Part shown: one piece after another, positions 31,789 to 42,400 of the stretch | Numbering within the stretch: the first letter of the stretch is position 1 | Layout: the number at the start of each line of letters is the position of its first letter | Origin: Strigamia acuminata | Lineage: Eukaryota; Arthropoda; Chilopoda; Geophilomorpha; Linotaeniidae | Assembly (NCBI GenBank): GCA_949358305.1 | Contig: OX442314.1 | Location: 31,925,608 to 31,989,607 of the forward strand | Length of the DNA stretch: 64,000 nt | Direction of reading: 5' to 3' | Position numbers and translations under genes: made by a program | Notes under the pieces: generated by a model | Databases searched by the model: none | Seen by the model: only the letters and a program-made list of their open reading frames with translations | Told to the model about the DNA's origin: nothing

Positions 31789-32109
31789 ATGGCGAGAATA
31801 GTCTTTAGAAAACAGAAGGAACTTAAAAAGAGTTTAGACAGAGAGAAACGACTCGTCGCCGACATAGAATACGTGGAAGGTTTAATAGAATGCGACGAAG
31901 AGAATTCAGCACTGCACAGACACATGTTGACGGTAGATGGAATAGAGTTTGTGTCATCACTGTCCCTGATTCTGATTACGACTTACCGAGACGAGGAAGA
32001 AGAGGAAGAAGAAGAAGAAAGCAGCAGAGGATTGAAAAGAGCAAATTCAGATGACATTGTGAATCCACGGAAAAAACGCCGTGCAGATCCCGAAATAATC
32101 TGGAGTTGA
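31789..32109 (+). CDS. Small highly charged protein, copy c, 5' truncated
   Basis: This 106-codon frame begins at an ATG that is internal in copy b (24430-24741). The upstream part of copy b is replaced here by spacer sequence that joins near GCTCGGGATGTTCAGG. It keeps the poly-Glu run and the PRKKRR segment and has 35 codons that copy b lacks. Function is unknown. It may be a pseudogene remnant of the duplicated unit. Confidence 0.35.
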   Translation: MARIVFRKQKELKKSLDREKRLVADIEYVEGLIECDEENSALHRHMLTVDGIEFVSSLSLILITTYRDEEEEEEEEESSRGLKRANSDDIVNPRKKRRADPEIIWS

Positions 32110-33490
32110 TGTTTAATAAGATGTACTTACTCGTGACAAATTTGGAAATTGCTGAATGGCTTTGTAATATTTTATATTTTATTTTTGTAAATTTATTTGG
32201 AGATGGTGTTTCGTAGATCTGAAAAAGGGGAAATAGAAATAAAAGATGTTTGTATTCCTTCTCTTGTGGATTCCAAATCCACGACAGAAGAAACGTAACC
32301 AATTCGTCTGATCAACCCGAGTAACATCTCTTCTCATCTTTTCTTCCATTCCTATCACAACCCTAAAAATTTTAAATATTTTAATTTATTACTACATTTT
32401 TATTGATTTTTTTGTGACAGCAGAAATAAAAATGATTCATTTCATTTCATGTATTTTATTTTTATTTGGGTATTATTTTATTTATTGTATTTTGAGTAAG
32501 AGAAAGTTTATTATTTTTCTAAGTCCATCAATTAGCGCCATCTAGGGATAATAATTGTATCTACTGGTAATTCAGATAAACCATGAATGATTGATGATTC
32601 CCCTTTCGTACTTCGACATCGGATTAGTTTTTATCAGATACGTTATCTAAAATCCTACAACATTATTCCTTAGATATTTATTAAAAACCCAAAATTCTAT
32701 TTTACAGATAAACGAACAAAACTTATGAAATTCTCCGCTTTGGAACTTCGAATACGAGCGAAACTACCTCCATATGTTTATTTGCAACAACATTCCACAT
32801 GTTACTGATGGAAAAAGATACAGGAGCCGCTGCAACAATAATCAATTTCCATAACCAAACTATTCGCTTGATTTTTGCATTTTATTGTTGTAAATTGAAG
32901 GAAGAGAGGTTGATGTGGATACAAATCGCTTTATTCTCTTACCGCGCAACCTCCGCGCGTTGCTGGTCGAACTGGAAGTCCCCAAGTTACGTTTTGGGTC
33001 GCGAGATTACAGAACAACTCCCTCTGGTCGGAGAGACCCTCACACCGGATTTTCACATTGGATCAAGGTGACCAGAAACAAAACGCCATTTTTTACATTG
33101 TTTAAACGTTTATTATTAATTGTTACATTCAATAATGAGAAATAATGCTACAAGTATGTTCGTTGGTTGAAATACGAATCAATCTATGGCTACATTGAAA
33201 CACTGCTTCTTTCACTAACGCAAGTGCTGCAAGTTGTGTGAGAGTAATAAATAAATTTGGGTTGATGCTAGTGCGCGTTTGGATGCCCGAACGGGCGTAT
33301 TGTGATTGCGCAGCATTAAAAGTGACGGTGGCGGGCAGTGACTGTTTGAACTTTGAATTTAGCATCAAGTTATAGTCTGTCATCCTATGTGGTTGTTAAT
33401 AATTAGAATAATAATAATTAATGAGAAATACATCCGAAAAACTAATGAGGATACGGGCTTATAAGCAATAATAGAGTGAGATATGATCGG
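32110..33490. other. Spacer before DEG/ENaC copy c, with integrase scrap and CTCF-like motif
   Basis: It contains the 3' flank of the charged ORF, a CTCF-like motif (32535-32548, minus, 12 of 14) and the integrase-like fragment. About 560 bp around that fragment are absent from the corresponding place in unit b. Confidence 0.4.
32913..33071 (+). pseudogene. Integrase-like retroelement scrap, second copy
   Basis: The 53-codon frame matches 18815-18973 and differs mostly at third codon positions. It reads MWIQIALFSYRATSA and a GREI segment. Confidence 0.45.
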
Positions 33491-34997
33491 TTATTTTTTC
33501 CCGGGGAAAAGTTGGGGCAAATAATTCAAGCAGGAAAGCAGGGAAAATCCGAGGAAAAGTCCTACGGTGCCACCCACTTCAGACACCAAGCTGGACAGGG
33601 GATAAGCGAAATATTCGCTAACGATTTGTTTCGTATTCATTTTGTAAATGATTGTGACTGTGGAGGCAGCGCCGTTTTGTGGACTTGAGCCATATTCTGT
33701 CATTATGGGGAATCTGGTGACGGAACATGGGCGTCTGCAATTGCTGTTATGTTGTGAATACAAAAGGTATAAAATTTTCGTTTTCAGTTTATTCACTTGG
33801 GAAATTGAGTTGCAAAGCGGCTTTGTCGAGTTCACAAAAGGCCATCTAAGGTGGATATGGAATTATTATTAAATACCTATTGATTATATGATTAAGCATA
33901 AGTATTAATCTAACCTGCATTTGATGTCAGAAGTGTCTAATTGGTCACTAATCCATCGATTAATGCACTCGATCTCTTCATTCTCAGTGACGCAGGGCTT
34001 TCGACTCGTGTTTAAATATTCAAACTGCAACAGTTGTCAATATTTAAATACGGAAATCAATGCGATTATTGTCTGTGTTTGATTGTTTACTTTTGTTTCT
34101 GACAGTTCCATAGCACTGTATTTCCATGGACGAATGACTGATTTGCCAATAAACATGAGTTTGGTTGAAGTTGCTTCGTAAACATCAGCCTGTAATAGAC
34201 GAATTGTAATATTGTTATATTGTAATATTGGATTCATCTTACATGGAATCCTTTAGAATCTGAAGTTAACGGTAAATCCAACCAAAACAGCCAGGTTTTT
34301 CCAATAAAATACCATTCCAGATCTAAAAGAATCAAATATTGTTTCAGGATTTTTGTGTGAATTAAACGGAATAGTTAGTAATGACCAAATTGTAGAAGTC
34401 TGCATGGACCCGCGATCGTGTTGGCTTCCTTCTCTTTTAGCCAGTCTTCGGTTTCACATTTGCTGGAATTGACTGCATGATGACACTGGAATACCCGGTT
34501 GGCTTTATACGGTCAAATTGTTACTTGATGTTTAAACTTACGTTGGCTGATTTGACGATTATGACTTTTGTTGAGTTTTCCCATAGATCCAATAGTGTGA
34601 CCTTGATCTTGTCGAAAGGAAAATGTTCCTGGTCGGCCGGACTCAGTGCGCTGCAAGCTGCGTCTCTTACACAGAGTGGATCGAATCTTTTGGAAAAGTC
34701 GTACGTCAGATCGGGAGTGAATGGGCAAATTACGAGGCTAGGTGTTTTGTACTGGTTGAAGCTTTCAATTTTTACATAGTTGCCTATTGGCTGTGCAAAG
34801 TACTTGTCGATGCAAATTGACAACTGCCAAGTGCACAGTGCAGTGCTCAGCAGCAGCGAAGCAATTCCCAATGCTTTGGCCGTCTTATTTGCCTGCGGTT
34901 GTCGTTGTCGTTTTGGTGTTCGTGTGATGCGAATATGGTGTACGCGAGTATCCGGAGAAACAATTCTACGTCCCATTCTTCTACTATGGATTTTCAT
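33491..34997 (-). CDS. DEG/ENaC (pickpocket-like) sodium channel subunit, copy c, six exons
   Basis: The spliced model is 34542-34997, 34386-34485, 34243-34322, 34091-34189, 33915-34024, 33491-33845. It makes exactly 400 codons including the stop, with the same junctions as copy b. Donors include GTAAGT after exon 1 and GTAAGA after exon 3. The basic N terminus leads into the first membrane segment. The PSLVICP block, the Cys-rich extracellular part, CRRPCSVTRF and the second membrane segment SLVSEVGGTVGLFLGFS follow. At 399 residues it is somewhat shorter than typical family members, the difference lying in the extracellular domain. The product should be a cation channel subunit at the plasma membrane. 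The ligand is unknown. Confidence 0.85.
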
Positions 34998-35384
34998 CGC
35001 GCCTGAAAATGACCCCCACAACAGCAGGAAAACAATATTTAAGGTGTCTTAACGAGTATTAACGTTAACGCTCGCCTACCAAACCTGTGTGTTGTTTGTT
35101 ACTGCTCGTTTCCATGTGATTGAATTCAAACGCTGCGGTTTTATTGTGTGTGTGTGTGTTTGCATTTTAATGGGTATTGATTAATGATTTAATATTAATT
35201 CTGTATCTAGGAGATGCCATTCGAAAGGCTGTTTTGTTTATGGTAGCGTCTAGCGCAAGTTACCTAGGAGATAATGATGATTGAGTTACACGTGTATGAC
35301 CTGAATACAAGAGCGATATGGTCGTTATCCACCGTTGCCACCACCTCCACAAGAAAATCACTAACTTGTTAAGTTTTAAAACAT
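34998..35384. other. Upstream region of DEG/ENaC copy c, left flank of the Gypsy element
   Basis: It closely matches 20861-21615 in places, including the TTTTCAG acceptor before the ATG and the TTTTAAAACAT at the insertion point. No gene is seen. Confidence 0.5.
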
Positions 35385-36337
35385 TGTGGTGATCTCAAAT
35401 ATTTCACCAACTTAGAAGATAAATTAATTGTGTCTTCTAATTAATTTGACTGTGGCACACGCCAAGTCGAATCATGTGACGAAGGGGAGGAAACTTCCCT
35501 AGGCACATATCACCTCAGGTTGGCTGGGGTGAAAGACGGTAATTAACCGTTATGGTGCAATATTGGGCAATAATCCTTTGTTGCACCAGTTTCAGCTAAT
35601 TGCGCAGATTATCTGCGCAATATTGAAGCGTGCCGGGCTCGCGCCCTAGCTTCAATCGAGACTCTTGACAAAAATACACAACCCACAACATCACTGCGAT
35701 ATTTGCTCCGACAATTCGTATTGACAGTGGACCGTGTAACCGTCAAGTTTCACCAGCTTGCTTTGTAACAACTTACAAAGCCAGCAATCTTGCTTGAATT
35801 AGCCGTCGCTAATTCCAGCTATCGTAGAAGAAGAAGTTCCTGATCCAAGTGAACCATCGCCATCGTTGCTGCGCGAACGGCAACCATCGCCATCGTACCT
35901 GGACCAGACGCCTGTAGCCGTCAACCACCGCCATCGAGCCGTCGCACGAGCCACAGAAGGACCCACGAGAACCATCGTCGCCAGGACCATCGTTCGTGAG
36001 TCGTTGAACGAAGACATTTTGCCTTCATAACAACTTCCAGTTGTCAAGCGCCATCGCCGCGCTTTGTAGCTTGCAACAGTCGTTGCAAGCCCTTCCATTG
36101 TTCTTTCCCGCTCATTATTTCGCGACTTGTCGCTTTTAATCTCATTTTACCACTAGTCATTGTATTTATTGTAATAAAAAGTGTTCATTTGAATTATAAA
36201 ACTGTCTTTTTATTTCTCCTTATTAAAATTAACCCTAGATAATTTTCGGCCGCGATATAAGTCTTTTAAAGCATTCACCTGCGGTTTCACGCTTATTTAT
36301 TAGGAATAAGTGTGATAAAAACCCGGATCGCAGCACG
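35385..36337 (+). repeat. 5' LTR of the Gypsy-type element
   Basis: It is 953 bp, begins TGTGGTGATC and ends CAGCACG, where the 3' LTR has CAGCACA. AATAAA is at 36173-36178. Hairpins lie at 35599-35621, 35760-35781, 35796-35815, 36030-36044, 36069-36090 and 36288-36314, at the places equivalent to those in the 3' LTR. Confidence 0.93.
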
Positions 36338-36355
36338 TGGGGGCCCGTCCGGGAT
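36338..36355 (+). other. Primer binding site, tRNA-Pro type
   Basis: TGGGGGCCCGTCCGGGAT directly follows the LTR. It complements the 3' end of metazoan tRNA-Pro at 17 of 18 positions, as I know that tRNA. Confidence 0.75.
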
Positions 36356-36452
36356 ATATTTCAATTGTATAAATTTTTGTCAGTTAAAATTTACCCGCCA
36401 TTTTTATCTTGTTTGTCTTTCTTATCTTTCCTTTCTCTGTCTTCATTGAAAA

Positions 36453-39434
36453 ATGGCGACTCCAAGCGAAAAGAGACCACGAGGACGACCAGCGAAGAAA
36501 CAATTGGCGATCGAATTACAAGTCGTGGATCCTGAAGTTCCAGCGATTGAAGAACAGTTTGAAGCTATGGATCAAACTGTGAGCGTGAACGACGGCACGC
36601 CATGTTTGGAAGAACAAACGTCGCAACCGTTTAACGGCCAGTCGAATTTGAATATTCCGACTGGAAGCGGCTATTCCAAGCAACATAAAGATGATTTGAA
36701 CGCGTCAACACAAGTTCAATCATCTAGTGCCGAACATTCAATGCACTCCTCACCTTTGCTGCTGCAAGGTAGAGAACCGCCCGACTCGGAGGTTTCTTCT
36801 TCTCCGGTGCGTGTCACAATGATAGACGCACTTCGTGAGCAAGCTAAGCTCGCCGGAGTGGAAGTCATCGATGAGATGACAGTGGAAGAACTCCACCAGG
36901 CAATGGTTGAAAAACATAGCCAAAAAGCAGTCGAAACGCTCAAGACTAGCTTACAAATTGAGTTCGAAAGGCAACATGCTGAGTTACAACAGCAAAATGC
37001 AGAACTTAAGCGACAACGCGCACACGATCATGTGCAGTTGCTAAACTTCGAGCAGGAAAAGGCTTCATGGCTAATAACTGACGAAGAGCATCAAAAGATG
37101 CAACAGCAGCTAAATCAAGCTAAAAAAGATTTAGAAACTGCTAATGAGAATTTGAGAATTGCAAATTCCAATCTCATGACTGCCGAATTAAATTCACAAG
37201 CTAAACAGAAGCAAGTTAACCCTTCTTCTCAACAGCTAGAGCAATGTTCAGTAGAACAGGCAGCCAGAGCTAAGAGATTAGCTCAGCGAGAAAATGAATT
37301 ATTTCTCGCTCAACAGCGGTCAGTAATTGACGCTGGTCAAAATGCTAGAAGTCTGAGCACTGCAGAGCAATTATTGCGTGCCGACTTAGCAGCCCAAGCT
37401 CGTGAAAATGAAATTCTTCGTGCCGATTTATTAAAAGCACAGGAAGAATTCGAGGAAGTTGTGCAACGTGTGCAAGCTACCTCAAGTGATTCGATGTTTG
37501 CAAAACCAAACCCAGTTTTGCAAAAAGGTGCTCCAAAATCACCTTCGTTGATTAATTTGAATTCAACTGAGTCGAAGCTCAGTCGCCAGTCCAGTTGGAC
37601 CGATAGTGATGACTCGCGAAGTAGTCGTAGCAGCCGTGGCAGCCGTCATGGCCGAAAAAAGCGAAAACGACAACCGGACCCGACCGAATATCATCCGTCG
37701 AAGGCTTCGCAGAATACGGACCAGTTCTTTAGCAACAGTGACCGATTACTCGGAATGTTGGCTGACAAGAACAAACAGCGTGAGGAATCACGTGATCATG
37801 GCCGAGCACATGATAATCCGCGAGATGGCTCGTCCAAACGTGGATGTCCCGAAGACATTCGAGACGGACCAAGGTATCGTGAAGGTCCACCAGACGGAGA
37901 TCCGCCTGGAGGGGACGACCCACATGGACATGGCGGTGGCCACTCAGGTGGCCACAATTCGAATGGCAATTATGGTAGAAGGGGACCCCCAGATGGAGAT
38001 CGTGGTCCGCCCAATGATAACGATCCTCCTGACCCCGATCCACCGCCAAATTTTGCGAATCACGAGTCAGCGTCTGATACTGACTCCTCACACCCAAGTG
38101 TGAGAGGGCGCTCGCGTCACAGAACGCGTGGTAGAAGCCCGAACCAAGCTTTTTATACGAAAGCTGAGATTGACCAACTTCTGCGACAGAATGTCGGCAA
38201 TCAGCAAAAGGACAGAAGAGATAAAGTCATTTTGCAAAAAATCAGCGAGTTCACATCCGATAAGTGGACTCATAGAGCGAATGATGAGAGATTTATTCGA
38301 TGGGATCGAGTAGTCCCTCGTGCCTATAATGGATCCTGGCGAGCAGGGTCCAATTTCTTACTAGAAGTATTTGAATTAGGCAAAGAGCACAATTTCGGTT
38401 GTGAAAGCGCTCTAGACCATCTAGTACCAAAAATGCTAGTCGGAGACGTCAAAGAATGGTTTCGTCGTCGAAACTTCACGAAGTGGGATGACTTCGTTAC
38501 TAAATTTATGTTTAAATTTGGAGAATCGAGCGAAGACATCAAAATGCTTTGGAGAAGCTTAAAGCAACGAAAAGGCGAAAGCTTACATTCGTACATGCTT
38601 AGGGCAGAGAATCTGCTTGGCAGGGTGCCTCATGAAGTAACCGATGCAACTGCCGACGATCAGTTTCGTGCTGGTCTCAACGAATATTCAAAAAATATTC
38701 TAATGATGTCTAACGCACCAGACCCTGGGAAATTCTCAGAATTAAATGAATTTATGGAAGTAAATCAACTTCGTATTGAAGAAAAGTATAAAGCATACTT
38801 GACTGACGCTGAAAGGTCAGCTTTCCTACAGCGAGAGAAAAAGCTTGCTGAGAAAAATCATGAAACCTGCAATGGTTTGCAATTGATGCTTCCCCCTAGT
38901 TATGAAGATATACTAGATGAAATGGAAGAGAAGAAGTCGAAAAAAGATTCTTCTAAAAAAGAGGTAAACAATCCTCATTCCGTTCCGAAGTTACGTGCAA
39001 ATGTAGCAGGAGCTGAAAGTCCAACCTCTGACGCTGAAAAAGTTGAAGAAGAGGGAGAAGGAGAAGATGAGACATTGGCTTTATTGGCCAAAACGGCTGC
39101 ATTATTAGCCAAAAATAATTCAGTTGCTGGCAAATGGAAGCCAAGAATGAAGCCTAAAACAGTTTCATTCAATACTGACAAGGTGAATAAAGAAAGAAAT
39201 TCAAAATCACCTGCAGCATCACCTGAGCGTCGCTCAGACACTCGTTCTCGTTCTGCTTCACCAGCAGGTAAGAAAAAGAAGTCACCTTCTACCGATCCCT
39301 GCAACTTATGTAAAAAGTTGGGACATTGGCAAAGAGATTGCCCCACTGCTACCAAGAAAGACAAACCAGTAACATCAGCTGAGTTTGAAAAAGCAGTAAA
39401 AGTTTTGATGGATTTATTCGCAAAAAACTTATAG
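36453..39434 (+). CDS. gag: Gag polyprotein, 993 aa, with AT-hook-like N terminus
   Basis: The ATG has an AAAATGG context and follows a pyrimidine-rich leader. Residues 7-16 (KRPRGRPAKK) contain the RGRP core of an AT-hook. Residues of about 150-340 are Gln/Glu/Leu-rich and likely coiled coil. Ser/Arg-rich and Gly/Asp/Pro/His-rich stretches come next, then the capsid-like region (about 600-730) and an acidic linker. The CCHC knuckle is at C950, C953, H958, C963. At 993 residues it is unusually long for a Gypsy Gag. Ribosomes that do not slip at 39422-39428 stop at the TAG. Confidence 0.93.
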   Translation: MATPSEKRPRGRPAKKQLAIELQVVDPEVPAIEEQFEAMDQTVSVNDGTPCLEEQTSQPFNGQSNLNIPTGSGYSKQHKDDLNASTQVQSSSAEHSMHSSPLLLQGREPPDSEVSSSPVRVTMIDALREQAKLAGVEVIDEMTVEELHQAMVEKHSQKAVETLKTSLQIEFERQHAELQQQNAELKRQRAHDHVQLLNFEQEKASWLITDEEHQKMQQQLNQAKKDLETANENLRIANSNLMTAELNSQAKQKQVNPSSQQLEQCSVEQAARAKRLAQRENELFLAQQRSVIDAGQNARSLSTAEQLLRADLAAQARENEILRADLLKAQEEFEEVVQRVQATSSDSMFAKPNPVLQKGAPKSPSLINLNSTESKLSRQSSWTDSDDSRSSRSSRGSRHGRKKRKRQPDPTEYHPSKASQNTDQFFSNSDRLLGMLADKNKQREESRDHGRAHDNPRDGSSKRGCPEDIRDGPRYREGPPDGDPPGGDDPHGHGGGHSGGHNSNGNYGRRGPPDGDRGPPNDNDPPDPDPPPNFANHESASDTDSSHPSVRGRSRHRTRGRSPNQAFYTKAEIDQLLRQNVGNQQKDRRDKVILQKISEFTSDKWTHRANDERFIRWDRVVPRAYNGSWRAGSNFLLEVFELGKEHNFGCESALDHLVPKMLVGDVKEWFRRRNFTKWDDFVTKFMFKFGESSEDIKMLWRSLKQRKGESLHSYMLRAENLLGRVPHEVTDATADDQFRAGLNEYSKNILMMSNAPDPGKFSELNEFMEVNQLRIEEKYKAYLTDAERSAFLQREKKLAEKNHETCNGLQLMLPPSYEDILDEMEEKKSKKDSSKKEVNNPHSVPKLRANVAGAESPTSDAEKVEEEGEGEDETLALLAKTAALLAKNNSVAGKWKPRMKPKTVSFNTDKVNKERNSKSPAASPERRSDTRSRSASPAGKKKKSPSTDPCNLCKKLGHWQRDCPTATKKDKPVTSAEFEKAVKVLMDLFAKNL

Positions 39435-39468
39435 ACGCAGATCCATCAGGTCTAGTGGATCCTGCGTC
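39422..39468 (+). promoter_or_regulatory. -1 ribosomal frameshift signal
   Basis: A AAA AAC at 39422-39428, a 5-nt spacer, then a stem-loop at 39434-39468. It is identical to the signal at 1406-1452. Confidence 0.88.
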
Positions 39469-42400
39469 CCCTCCGAAATCGGAATCGGAAAATGAAGTTC
39501 TGAAATTATTGGAAAAAGTTGAAATTATTCTGGATGAAGTAATTCTTCCAGAAGATGTAAAAAATAATAATTCCAATCTTCAGACAGAAGTCGATAGACC
39601 AAGCTCAGTTCCGGAAACACCTGGAATTGAGGAATGCATTAAGTTATTTGCAGCTACAACTCTTGAAACCAATGAGTTATTAGATGAGTTGCCATTGGAA
39701 CCTCCAATTGCAATGCCTTCTAAATTGCGCAAGTTTGAGTGCAAAGTGGCTGGTATTCCCAACAGCCAAGATCTCCCAACGTTAAAATTAGAAACGTTGA
39801 AAGGAGTCATAACTGGAATGTTAGACTCGGGAGCAAATAAGAGCTTCCTTGCGACTTCCGTTATCAATCAATTAGGTCTTGAAAAGTACATGCGACCTAT
39901 CGGACCTGGAGTTCGAGTTACGACCGCAAGTGAAGAAGTCACTCCAGATGGGACGATCCATCTTTCATTTCGATGGACTCATGGCACATTACGTCATCCG
40001 TTCATTGTCATACCAAACAAGTATCCAATGGTACTTTTGGGTTGTGATTTCATGAATAAATTAGGAATCCAACCTAATCCACAGACGATGTCGTGGAATT
40101 TCTTGCAACCTGTGGATGCAAATTTATCCTACATTCCGCAAGCGTTGTTAGATCGATACATTGAGAAACTAGAGGAACCAGATTCCTCATTTGTGACTTT
40201 CGCAAAAGCTGATGCTGCAAGCGTAACTCAATCAAAAATTGATGAACAGAATTTCATCCAGAAGTTAGTGGAAGAAGCTAACTTAAATTTGGAGCAATCT
40301 AACTTATTAGAAAAAATGTTGATCAAACATAAAAAGATCATTTCTAAAGAACCAGGCAAAACTCACTTAGTTCAACACAAGATTGAGTTAGACACGGACA
40401 AACCCATCCGCGTCCCCTTCAAGAGCATAAACCCTCAAAAAAGGGAAATTATCAGACAGCTTTGTCAAGATAAGATTGACAAAGACATAGTCGTCAAAGC
40501 TGAAGGCGATTATGGGATGCGGCCTGTCTTAGTCATGCGACCAGGCAATGACCCGCGTCTGTGTATCGATTTTCGACCAATCAATACACATACTAAGTAC
40601 AACCCCCCTCAAATGCCAACTATTGAGGAAATCATGCGAGAAATCGGTGAATTCGAGTGGGTTAGTACGATAGATCTGACCAAGGGATATTGGCAGATAG
40701 AGCTTCGTGAAGAAGACAAAGTCAAAACGGCTTTTTGGAGTCCAATGGGAAGGCTTATGTTTAAAGTAATGCCTTTCGGACTTGTAAACGCGCCTACCAC
40801 TTTCCAAGAGTTGATGGAAAAAGTTTTAGGTGACGTTTACCGTAAGTTCGCCTGGGCTTACCTGGACGATATAATCGTCGTGTCCAAATCGTTTGAAGAA
40901 CACGTCAAACATTTGGATATAGTTTTTGCCAAGCTGCAAGAAGCAAATTTGCATGCCCACCCTGGAAAAACTCATTTGTGTAGAAAGAAATTAATCTTCC
41001 TGGGATACAAAGTAGGAGTCAATGGACTCAGCGTTGACCCTAAAAAAGTCGCCGCCATCACTGAATTTCCCGCTCCTACAAATTTGAAGGAGCTACAGAG
41101 ATTTCTAGGCATGGTAAATTTCTTCCATCGCCTAATCAAGAATTTGGCCACAGTGGCAGAACCACTACGGCCACTCTTGAAAAAGGATGCAGATTTCGAA
41201 TGGGAATTGCACCATCAGGCAGCGTTCGATGCAATCAAAAACTTGCTTACGAACGCTGAAACAATGAAGATGCCGGATTTATATTCGCCCTTCATTGTTC
41301 ACACTGATGCCAGCAGGCAAGGTTTGGGCGCAGCCCTCACACAAAAGAAGATTGTGGATGGCGAAGATATAGAGATGCCATGCGTGTATGCAAGCAGAAG
41401 CTTGCAGCCCGCTGAGAAGAATTATACTGTGACAGAATTAGAATGTCTCGCAGTAGTATGGGGATTACGCAAATTTCGCCCATACTTAGAGTACACAACA
41501 TTTACTGTACAAACGGATCACCAAGCCTTGAAATGGTTGATGTCGTTAGCCGACCCGTCTGGCAGATTAGCTCGTTGGCAAATGGAGCTGATGGCGTATT
41601 CATTCGAAATTCAGTACGTGAAAGGGCCATTAAATGTTGTCGCCGAAGCATTATCTCGTGCACCAGTCAGTGCACCTGACGATCCAGAAGATGATGGCGA
41701 TAACGATGATTTATTATCGTATTGTCCATCTCCTTGTCGAAGTTGGCAAATGGGAAAACTGAACGAGTTGCCCAAATCGATCATAGTGAATGAAGAAGAC
41801 AATAATATTGTCACTTTTTGCCACAAAATTCATGATCCATCAGGAACACCTGATATCGAGTTAAGAGCTATGATGGCTAAACAATTCGAGTTGCCAACAA
41901 CTAATGTTTTAATCAAAGCATTTGCAGCCAAAATTGCTAAGCAATTGGACTGCGATCCTCCAACGAGGAACGACATTATAGAGGCCCAAAAACAAGATAA
42001 ATTCTGCCAAATAATTCGTAATTTTATTGTAAATAAAATATACCCAGAGTATTTGTACAATGCACCAAACAAAAATCATTTCAAAAGAGTTGCTAGTACT
42101 TATCTGATTGAAGACGATATGTTACTTCATTATCATCCTACCTCTACAGATGAATTAGGAGAGGATGGTAGGGTGCTCAAAGTTGTAGTACCCAAAAAAT
42201 TGATTTATAAAATCATTTGGTTGATGCACGGACATCCCTTATCTGGGCACCCAGGTATAGCACGAACTATGTACCGAACTCGAAGAGTGTACACGTGGAA
42301 AGGCATGAAACGCGACATAACTCGCTTTATTCAGCATTGCCAAGGATGTCAAGCATGCAAGCCTAGATCGAAGACAGAAATGGAGGCTGCTCAAATGGGA

